From the NCBI GenBank assembly GCA_947457745.1, contig CANGWT010000111.1, positions 1 through 6,117 of the forward strand: a stretch of DNA of 6,117 nucleotides. The letters are read 5' to 3'. Below, in pieces: positions 1-5,359 of this stretch. The DNA comes from Burkholderiaceae bacterium (GTDB taxonomy: Bacteria > Pseudomonadota > Gammaproteobacteria > Burkholderiales > Burkholderiaceae). Each line of letters opens with the position of its first letter. Position 1 is the first letter of the stretch. A program made the position numbers and the translations under genes. Below the pieces are notes generated by a model. The model ran no database searches and was not told the DNA's origin. It was given only the letters and a program-made list of their open reading frames with translations.

Positions 1-1
1 A

Positions 2-868
2 CTAGAAATTCCAGACGAAAAAGCTCAAAAAGCCCTAGCTGGCGTAATGATGGAGCTCGAAGACTGTGCTTTCCCACTATTGGCAGGCATGACAGCGCAC
101 TCCGACCCAATGACAGCATTCAAAGATATCGATGTAGCTTTGTTAGTTGGCGCACGTCCACGTGGCCCAGGGATGGAGCGCAAAGATTTACTCTCAGCCA
201 ATGCGCAGATTTTCACAGCGCAAGGCAAGGCATTGAATGCCGTAGCCAAGAAAACAGTCAAAGTATTGGTTGTTGGCAATCCAGCAAACACGAATGCCTA
301 CATCGCCATGAAATCTGCGCCAGATATTCCTGCAAAGAATTTCACAGCAATGCTCCGCCTAGATCACAACCGCGCGCTCTCACAATTGGCTAACAAGCTG
401 AACAAACCTGTTGCTGATATCGAGAAATTGGTGGTTTGGGGTAACCATAGCCCAACAATGTACCCAGACTATCGCTTTGCAACCGTCGATGGTAAGTCTG
501 TCAAAGATAGCATCAATGATGCAGCATGGAATAAGGATACTTTCATTCCTACAGTTGGTAAACGTGGCGCCGCCATTATTGAAGCGCGCGGCCTTTCTTC
601 TGCAGCATCTGCAGCTAATGCAGCAATTGATCATGTGCGTGATTGGGTTCTGGGTACCAATGGCAAGTGGGTCACTATGGGCATTCCGTCTAAAGGCGAA
701 TACGGCATTCCCGCTGAAGTCATCTACGGTTATCCAGTAGTTTGTGAGAATGGCGAATACAAGCTGGTGGAAGGTTTAGAAATTGATGAGTTCTCTCGCG
801 AACGCATGAACCACACGCTCAACGAATTGCTTGAAGAGCAAGCTGGCGTTAAACATCTCCTCTCATAA
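2..868 (+). CDS. mdh: malate dehydrogenase, 5' end cut off by the window
   Basis: NAD-dependent malate dehydrogenase, which interconverts malate and oxaloacetate in the cytoplasmic TCA cycle. The frame is open from base 2 with no start, and 288 residues are present. The family is about 329 residues long, so roughly 41 are missing, including the N-terminal GxxGxxG dinucleotide loop. The ATG at base 47 is internal: the codons before it already read as typical Mdh (LEIPDEKAQKAL). Visible motifs, in fragment numbering, are the mobile substrate loop GARPRGPGMERK (50-61) with its arginines, NPANTN (93-98), the active-site signature LRLDHNRA (118-125) with the catalytic Asp and substrate Arg, and WGNHS (146-150) with the proton-acceptor His149. 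The C terminus is intact. The long loop and overall sequence match the cytosolic-type Mdh of Betaproteobacteria rather than the E. coli type. The stop codon overlaps the ribosome binding site of the next gene, so the two are probably co-transcribed. Confidence 0.97.
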   Translation, partial: LEIPDEKAQKALAGVMMELEDCAFPLLAGMTAHSDPMTAFKDIDVALLVGARPRGPGMERKDLLSANAQIFTAQGKALNAVAKKTVKVLVVGNPANTNAYIAMKSAPDIPAKNFTAMLRLDHNRALSQLANKLNKPVADIEKLVVWGNHSPTMYPDYRFATVDGKSVKDSINDAAWNKDTFIPTVGKRGAAIIEARGLSSAASAANAAIDHVRDWVLGTNGKWVTMGIPSKGEYGIPAEVIYGYPVVCENGEYKLVEGLEIDEFSRERMNHTLNELLEEQAGVKHLLS

Positions 869-871
869 GGA
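867..871 (+). promoter_or_regulatory. Shine-Dalgarno AAGGA overlapping the mdh stop codon
   Basis: AAGGA shares its first two bases with the TAA stop of mdh and lies 9 bases before the ATG at 881. It supports that start and suggests that ribosomes finishing mdh can reinitiate on the small downstream gene. Confidence 0.7.
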
Positions 872-880
872 TTTATACAT

Positions 881-1255
881 ATGAAGCAAACCCTTCTCAT
901 CGCTAGCTTGCTTGCAGCCGCCTTTTTGGGCTCAGCCCCAGCCATTGCTAGTGAAGAAGTATCTACTTGGACTTGTAGCGAAAGCAAGCAATTCAAAACT
1001 TCCGGAACAACTGAAACGGTTCGCCTGACTTGGGAATCTAAAACTTTTGACTTGAAGCGCGAAAATTCCCTACCGGGAAGCTTGCGTTACAAAAATGCCA
1101 CTACCGGGCATGATCTTGTAGTGTTGGGTAATAAGGCAATGCTGTTCAATATTAAGGCTGGAACTCGCCTTGCTGATTTCTGCCAAACAGCAGAAATGAA
1201 AACTGGTAAGCTCCCGCACTTGTTTGCAAATTCAGAGCCCTTTGTACAGAACTAA
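881..1255 (+). CDS. small exported protein, MliC/PliC-like fold (putative)
   Basis: A 124-residue protein with a clear Sec signal peptide: Lys2, a hydrophobic core at about 4-18, and an AIA motif (21-23) followed by SEE, suggesting signal peptidase I cleavage after Ala23. There is no lipobox cysteine, so a soluble periplasmic protein is expected. The mature part has exactly two cysteines (32 and 101), spaced for one disulfide. Between them lie alternating polar/hydrophobic strands: WTC, VRLTW, KTFDLKR, a PGSLRY segment (65-70), LGNKAMLF (82-89) and ADFCQ. This order resembles MliC/PliC, the c-type lysozyme inhibitors (YxC, then SGARY, then KGDEA, then a final Cys). The inhibitor residues are not well kept: the SGxxY serine position is Pro65 and the W-x-KG segment is replaced by VVLGN. 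I infer a related fold; lysozyme inhibition is unproven. A good SD at 867-871 supports the start. It probably shares the mdh transcript and ends just before a hairpin terminator. Confidence 0.85.
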   Translation: MKQTLLIASLLAAAFLGSAPAIASEEVSTWTCSESKQFKTSGTTETVRLTWESKTFDLKRENSLPGSLRYKNATTGHDLVVLGNKAMLFNIKAGTRLADFCQTAEMKTGKLPHLFANSEPFVQN

Positions 1256-1270
1256 AAGTAATGCTTCATA

Positions 1271-1303
1271 GTAAAAAAGCCGAGACATTCTCGGCTTTTT
1301 TAC
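1271..1303. terminator. bidirectional intrinsic terminator between convergent genes
   Basis: A perfect 15-base inverted repeat: 1271-1285 pairs with 1289-1303 around a 3-base CAT loop. The GC-rich core GCCGAGA/TCTCGGC is flanked by six A on the left and six T on the right, so either strand gives a stable hairpin followed by a U run. It begins 15 bases after the stop of the plus-strand mdh/MliC-like unit and lies about 35 bases past the stop of the minus-strand DUF2863 gene. It therefore fits as a shared terminator for both. Confidence 0.93.
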
Positions 1304-1338
1304 TTGTATCTTTCAGTTTTAAAGACAACTGAATTTGC

Positions 1339-2550
1339 TCAATGAAACAAGGGTTGCTGTGTCGGCGCATCGTCTGGCAACTCAGCATGCACAGCATCAC
1401 CAGAACGGTCTGGGAACAGCGGTGCTCCACAGTCATCACATAGCTCTGGGTCAAAGAGCATTGCATGACGAAAAACGTCTTCAACACCAGCATTACGAAG
1501 CGCATCTGCAATTCGCTTCATTGGACTTTCATCATCTGATAAATCATTTAGTGCATCGTTGGCAACACTCTCGCGATCGTACAATGGCCAAATCACTCCG
1601 TACACAACTTCAGAAGAACCTTTTAAGCTAAAAGAAATTCGATACTCATCAGCCTGATCCTCGCCAAAAGCCCCCACTACGCAGGACAATCCAGCAGGCA
1701 TCACTCCAAGAGTGCTCTCAAGAAAATTTACTGCGGCACGAATGCTCTGGGGACGCACTTGTTTATCCGCCAAACGACAGTTGGTGAAATACGCTTCTGG
1801 TAATAAAAGCTCAAACTCGCAACCCGGTAAGAGCGCGGCAATAAGTTCCTGCATCGCGTTTTGCCAACCAATTAAGCTTACACCACGCTCTTGACGTGTT
1901 GGTACCTCAGCTTGCCAACGGAATAGCGGCATTCCAGAAGGAGCAGCAACGGCGGCGATGATAAAGCGTGGATCAGCTAAAACCGCAATGGTCTCCGACA
2001 TATCGCGCAACTCTAACTTAACATCACTAGCGGTAATAGCGGCGCTAGCTAAAGCCTCGGTTAGTAAACGTGTTTGACAGTGGGAGTGCGGCATTTGATC
2101 AATGCTGTAAAGCCAGGGAACAATCGCTAAGCGTGTATCCGTAGAAGCTATTGAGTTATGCAATGCGGCGGCAGTAGATTCAATCACATTCACCGATAAT
2201 GCCCCAGAGGGAATCTGATAGCGGGTATGGGCAATAATTGGTAAAGCCAATAGCAGCACATCCCAATTCTGACCCTCATGCTCCATAACCAAGGATTCAG
2301 CCAGCGTCTCAGCACAATCAGCAAGTACCTCGAAGGCCAGCGTATTAATTCGAAACGTTTGGTCTAAGGAAGCATCGATCACATTTTGATTTTGACTTTT
2401 AAGAAGGCGCATTAAGCGAACATTTAAGCGCTCCTCCCAAAATTGGTCTTCAATATGACTGCCAGAAGCCGCTAAAGAGATAGCATCTGCTACTAGGCGC
2501 TCAACATCTGGTGAGGCGCGTTGCGAGGATTTAGTGCGATGAACAGCCAT
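1339..2550 (-). CDS. DUF2863 family protein, function unknown
   Basis: A 403-residue protein that I recognise as DUF2863, a family I know from Betaproteobacteria and for which I know no established function. The N-terminal third is largely helical in character. The middle alternates hydrophobic strands and helices (for example DPRFIIAAVAAP and CEFELLLPEAYF). After an acidic linker around 335-341 (LSDDES) comes the most recognisable part, the C-terminal segment CDDCGAPLFPD (371-381) followed by GDAVHAELP (384-392). The C-x2-C pair with His388 could form part of a small metal site, but only one CxxC is present, so a full zinc ribbon is not shown. Other cysteines at 79, 158, 244, 258 and 290 are scattered. 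No signal peptide or membrane segment is seen, so a cytoplasmic location is likely. It starts 11 bases after the yaaA stop with its SD overlapping that stop, so it is the second gene of a yaaA operon. The terminator at 1271-1303 follows it. Confidence 0.92.
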   Translation of the reverse strand: MAVHRTKSSQRASPDVERLVADAISLAASGSHIEDQFWEERLNVRLMRLLKSQNQNVIDASLDQTFRINTLAFEVLADCAETLAESLVMEHEGQNWDVLLLALPIIAHTRYQIPSGALSVNVIESTAAALHNSIASTDTRLAIVPWLYSIDQMPHSHCQTRLLTEALASAAITASDVKLELRDMSETIAVLADPRFIIAAVAAPSGMPLFRWQAEVPTRQERGVSLIGWQNAMQELIAALLPGCEFELLLPEAYFTNCRLADKQVRPQSIRAAVNFLESTLGVMPAGLSCVVGAFGEDQADEYRISFSLKGSSEVVYGVIWPLYDRESVANDALNDLSDDESPMKRIADALRNAGVEDVFRHAMLFDPELCDDCGAPLFPDRSGDAVHAELPDDAPTQQPLFH

Positions 2551-2559
2551 GGTGCACTC

Positions 2560-2564
2560 TCCTA
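2560..2564 (-). promoter_or_regulatory. Shine-Dalgarno for the DUF2863 gene, overlapping the yaaA stop
   Basis: On the minus strand the sequence reads TAGGAGAGTGCACCATG. The yaaA stop TAG supplies the first bases of the AGGAG ribosome binding site, and the DUF2863 ATG (2550-2548) follows at normal spacing. This fixes the start and suggests translational coupling between the two genes. Confidence 0.75.
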
Positions 2565-3338
2565 CTTTCTTTCGGGACGTCTAAATAACGGTTTTTCTGG
2601 TTTCGATTCAGAGGCAACATATTTGTAACCGTCTAAATTGAAACCCTTCAAATCTGCGGGATCGGTAATCCGATTTTCAACAACATAGCGGGCCATTAAT
2701 CCCCTAGCTCGCTTGGCGTAGAAGGAAATGATTTTGTATTTACCGTCCTTACCATCTTGAAATACTGGAGAAATTACTGGGCAATCCAAGTTTTTAGCTT
2801 GCAATACCTTGAAATATTCTTCAGAAGCTAAATTGAGAAGTACGGGCTTCTTTTGCTGCTCCAACAACTTCTTTAGCGAGTCAGTCACCCTTTCACCCCA
2901 AAAAGCGTATAGATCCTTACCCCGGGCATTCTTAAGGGACGTACCCATCTCTAGACGGTAAGGCTGCATTAAATCTAGGGGGCGAAGAGCACCATACAGG
3001 CCCGACAAGATACGAATATGATCTTGCGCAAAATCCATAGCCTTGGGATTAAGTGTCTTGACGTCAAATCCGTCATAGACGTCGCCATCAAAAGCATAAA
3101 TAGCTGCCTTGCTATTAGCATCCGTAAATTTCTTAGACCAATCACGATAACGGCCGACATTCAATGCGGCCAACTGATCCGAGAGACCCATCAGATCAGC
3201 GATCTCCTGAGGCGAGAGCTTCTTTAAATCAGCGATTAACTTGGCCGATTCCAAGACAAACTCTGGCAAGGTTGCAGCCTTGACCTTGACTGGGGTTTTG
3301 TAATCTAGGGATTTCGCGGGTGAAAGGACGATCAACAT
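2562..3338 (-). CDS. yaaA: YaaA peroxide-stress protein (DUF328/UPF0246)
   Basis: 258 residues, the same length as E. coli YaaA, and alignable from the first residue (MLIVLSPAKSLDY). In E. coli, YaaA is induced by OxyR and limits free intracellular iron during hydrogen peroxide stress. That protects DNA and proteins from Fenton damage, although its biochemical activity is not well settled. Family hallmarks are all present: SPAKSLDY (6-13), the YAFDGDVYDGFD segment (81-92), LSGLYGALRPLDLMQPYRLEMG (about 111-132), NLASEEYFK (169-177) and the basic YAKRARGLMARY segment (207-218). The protein looks full-length and cytoplasmic. The start is forced: in the 33 bases upstream there is no other start codon before an in-frame TAG (3371-3369). 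Even so, no Shine-Dalgarno sequence precedes this ATG. It is the first gene of a two-gene minus-strand operon with DUF2863 and is divergent from the aminotransferase gene. I cannot identify an OxyR site by eye. Confidence 0.96.
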   Translation of the reverse strand: MLIVLSPAKSLDYKTPVKVKAATLPEFVLESAKLIADLKKLSPQEIADLMGLSDQLAALNVGRYRDWSKKFTDANSKAAIYAFDGDVYDGFDVKTLNPKAMDFAQDHIRILSGLYGALRPLDLMQPYRLEMGTSLKNARGKDLYAFWGERVTDSLKKLLEQQKKPVLLNLASEEYFKVLQAKNLDCPVISPVFQDGKDGKYKIISFYAKRARGLMARYVVENRITDPADLKGFNLDGYKYVASESKPEKPLFRRPERK

Positions 3339-3365
3339 GGCACAATTTGAAGATGAATTTCTACC

Positions 3366-3371
3366 ATTCTA
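3366..3371 (-). promoter_or_regulatory. possible -10 element for yaaA
   Basis: On the minus strand TAGAAT matches the sigma-70 -10 consensus at five of six positions. It lies 27 bases upstream of the yaaA ATG, a plausible distance for a short leader. The expected -35 position, 17 bases further upstream, reads GGGCAA, a poor match, so this is only a candidate, perhaps activator-dependent. Nothing comparable is convincing for the plus-strand aminotransferase in the same 68-base gap. Confidence 0.25.
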
Positions 3372-3406
3372 GCGACTACCTCCCTTATTTGCCCTAAACC
3401 GCCTAC

Positions 3407-4609
3407 ATGGACCAAAACCTCGCCCTAAGCCCAGACTTTCCGAGTCGCCTACCTAAGGTGGGCACAACCGTGTTTACGATTATGTCAGCCCTCGCTGCAA
3501 AGCATCAAGCGATTAACTTAGGGCAAGGTTTTCCAGACTTCCCTTGCGATCGAAAGCTCATATCCGAGGTGCATGCGGCAATGCTGGCTGATCACAATCA
3601 ATATCCACCTATGATGGGGATTACAGAGTTACGCCAGGGTGTGTCACAAAAAATATCGACTTTATATGGTCATAAGTACGATCCCGATACAGAGATCACC
3701 ATTACTGCCGGCGGCACCCAAGGAATCATGACAGCTATTTTGTGCTGCGTTAGCCCAGGCGATGAAGTTGTCATCATTGAACCTGCCTACGATAGCTATC
3801 GCCCATCAATTGATCTGGCGGGAGGCAAAACTGTTGCGGTATCTTTGACTGCCAATCGCGATGATCAGGGAATGGTGAGCTCTTATGCAATACCTTGGGA
3901 TGATCTGGCAAAAGCAATCAATACAAAAACACGACTCGTCATGATCAATACGCCGCACAATCCAACCGGCATGGTGTGGCAGACATCAGATCTTAAGCGT
4001 CTAGCAAATTTAGTCAGGAATACTAATGCCCTGATCATGAGCGACGAGGTCTACGAGCACATGGTGTTTGATGGACATCAACATATCAGCATTGCAAGTC
4101 ATCCTGAATTAGCAGCGCGTAGTTTTCTAATATCCAGTTTTGGTAAGACCTATCATGTCACCGGCTGGAAGATGGGCTATGTAGCAGCGCCTGCAGCAAT
4201 GATGAATGAGTTTCGTAAGGTGCATCAGTTCAACGTGTTTACAGTGAATACACCAATGCAGTATGGGCTCGCTCAATATCTCAAGCATGCAGATCACTAC
4301 TTAGGATTACCAGCTTTTTATCAAACTAAGCGAGATTACTTTAGACAAGGTTTACAGCACACCAAGTTCAAGCTATTGCCAGCGCCGGCAAGCTATTTTC
4401 AGTGTGTTAATTACACTAAGCTTAGTATCCCTCAGGCTCAGTTAAGCGAAGCAGATTTTTGCACCTGGTTAACCACCGAGATTGGCGTAGCCGCTATTCC
4501 AGTCTCTGCTTTCTATGCCCAGCCGGTTGAGTCAGGAGTAATCCGTTTTTGTTTTGCTAAAGAAGAAAAAACGCTGTCAACCGCATTAGAGCGTTTACAA
4601 ACCCTGTAG
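3407..4609 (+). CDS. methionine aminotransferase-like PLP enzyme (YbdL type, class I/II)
   Basis: A 400-residue fold-type I aminotransferase, full length. It matches E. coli YbdL closely through the N-terminal LPKVGTTVFTIMSALA (15-30) and INLGQGFPDF (37-46). YbdL transaminates methionine and also aromatic and some other amino acids with keto-acid acceptors. Visible PLP-site elements are AGGTQG (101-106, phosphate loop), NTPHNPTG (181-188, Asn185), SDEVYEH (212-218, Asp213 and Tyr216), SSFGKTYHVTGWKMGY (243-258) with Lys247 as the Schiff-base lysine, and Arg380 (GVIRFCF) for the substrate carboxylate. It is cytoplasmic and no residue looks damaged. The start is forced by an in-frame TAA 12 bases upstream and by conservation just downstream, yet no Shine-Dalgarno sequence precedes it. 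It heads a plus-strand cluster, with the GST gene 14 bases after its stop. A role in the last step of methionine salvage (KMTB to methionine) is possible but not shown. Exact substrate preference cannot be read from the sequence. Confidence 0.94.
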   Translation: MDQNLALSPDFPSRLPKVGTTVFTIMSALAAKHQAINLGQGFPDFPCDRKLISEVHAAMLADHNQYPPMMGITELRQGVSQKISTLYGHKYDPDTEITITAGGTQGIMTAILCCVSPGDEVVIIEPAYDSYRPSIDLAGGKTVAVSLTANRDDQGMVSSYAIPWDDLAKAINTKTRLVMINTPHNPTGMVWQTSDLKRLANLVRNTNALIMSDEVYEHMVFDGHQHISIASHPELAARSFLISSFGKTYHVTGWKMGYVAAPAAMMNEFRKVHQFNVFTVNTPMQYGLAQYLKHADHYLGLPAFYQTKRDYFRQGLQHTKFKLLPAPASYFQCVNYTKLSIPQAQLSEADFCTWLTTEIGVAAIPVSAFYAQPVESGVIRFCFAKEEKTLSTALERLQTL

Positions 4610-4610
4610 A

Positions 4611-4616
4611 AAAGGA
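4611..4616 (+). promoter_or_regulatory. Shine-Dalgarno AAAGGA for the GST gene
   Basis: AAAGGA lies in the 14-base gap after the aminotransferase stop and ends 7 bases before the ATG at 4624. This supports that start, which gives a 9-residue N-terminal extension relative to E. coli YfcG. Confidence 0.7.
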
Positions 4617-4623
4617 ATTAATC

Positions 4624-5358
4624 ATGTCGATAAGCAAACCGAAGAAAGACATCATTGATGTTTATAGCTGGCCAACGCCCAATGGCCATAAGGTTCACAT
4701 CATGCTCGAGGAGTGTGGCTACAAGTTAGGCAAAGACTGGATTGCCCACCCAATTGATATTGGAGCTGGCGATCAGTTCAAGAAAGACTTCCTGGCGATC
4801 AGCCCGAATAACAAGATTCCAGCCATGACAGATCCAAATGGACCTGAAGGCAAACCCATCCATCTATTTGAATCTGGTGCAATCTTGCTATACCTAGCCG
4901 CCAAAACGGGAAAATTTTTACCTAAATCTACCCGGGGCAAATATGAGGTGTTGCAATGGCTCATGTTCCAAATGGGGGGCTTGGGTCCACTTCTAGGGCA
5001 AAACCACCACTTTCGAATCTATGCCCCAGAGAAAATTGATTATGCGATTAACCGCTACACCAATGAAGCTAAGCGCTTGTACGGGGTGATAGATCATCAA
5101 CTAAAAGATAATTCTTACATAGCCGGGAAAAGTTACTCCATTGCGGACATTGCCATCTTTCCCTGGACGCGTAACTGGAAGAACCAAGGCATTGATATCA
5201 ATGAGTATCCTCATTTCAAGCGTTGGTTTGAAATGATTGGTGAACGCCCTGCAGTTAAGCGTGGCGTTGAAGTATTAACTGCATTACGCAAGCCCTTGCA
5301 CGATGACAAAGCAAGAGAGCAATTATTTGGTTCATCACAGTATCAAAAAAGGAAATAG
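4624..5358 (+). CDS. yfcG: Nu-class glutathione transferase / disulfide-bond reductase, YfcG-like
   Basis: A 244-residue protein of the Nu-class GST family (YfcG/YghU). In E. coli these enzymes bind two glutathiones or GSSG, have little classical transferase activity, and reduce disulfides such as 2-hydroxyethyl disulfide. The N-terminal thioredoxin-fold domain (about 11-97) carries PTPNGHK (17-23), where Thr18 and Asn20 correspond to YfcG Thr9 and Asn11 that replace the usual catalytic Ser/Tyr/Cys. It also has NNKIPA (62-67) with the cis-proline, and LFESGAILLYL (81-91) with the glutathione-binding Glu83-Ser84. The helical C-terminal domain has LQWLMFQMGGLGPLLGQNHHF (110-130) and YSIADIAIFPW (171-181). 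Compared with YfcG (215 residues), both the N terminus and the C terminus are longer, the latter a charged tail of about 25 residues. It is cytoplasmic, with neither signal peptide nor membrane segment. It sits between the aminotransferase and hbd genes in a tight run. Confidence 0.94.
   Translation: MSISKPKKDIIDVYSWPTPNGHKVHIMLEECGYKLGKDWIAHPIDIGAGDQFKKDFLAISPNNKIPAMTDPNGPEGKPIHLFESGAILLYLAAKTGKFLPKSTRGKYEVLQWLMFQMGGLGPLLGQNHHFRIYAPEKIDYAINRYTNEAKRLYGVIDHQLKDNSYIAGKSYSIADIAIFPWTRNWKNQGIDINEYPHFKRWFEMIGERPAVKRGVEVLTALRKPLHDDKAREQLFGSSQYQKRK
5349..5353 (+). promoter_or_regulatory. Shine-Dalgarno for hbd inside the end of the GST gene
   Basis: AAGGA lies within the last codons of the GST gene and ends 6 bases before the hbd ATG at 5360. 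The GST stop TAG is separated from that ATG by a single base, so translational coupling is likely. Confidence 0.7.
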
Positions 5359-5359
5359 C

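Noticed and set aside
47..49. The ATG at 47 as the start of mdh.
   Set aside because: The frame is open to base 2 and the upstream codons read as conserved Mdh sequence, so the gene is simply truncated by the window edge.
411..740. A 109-codon open frame on the plus strand in another frame inside mdh.
   Set aside because: The Mdh frame carries the conserved active-site motifs here. The alternative has no SD and resembles no family.
1176..1197. An 8-base perfect inverted repeat (ATTTCTGC/GCAGAAAT) with a 6-base loop inside the MliC-like gene.
   Set aside because: It lies inside coding sequence, has no T run after it, and a repeat of this size is expected about once by chance in 6 kb.
1312..1333. 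A 7-base inverted repeat (TTCAGTT/AACTGAA) between the strong terminator and the DUF2863 stop.
   Set aside because: It is AT-rich with an 8-base loop and no U run. It is probably chance next to a clear terminator.
1335..1631. A 98-codon plus-strand open frame rich in His and Gln, opposite the DUF2863 3' end.
   Set aside because: It is antisense to the C-terminal motif region of DUF2863. The His/Gln richness is what reverse-strand reading of that gene produces, and no SD precedes it.
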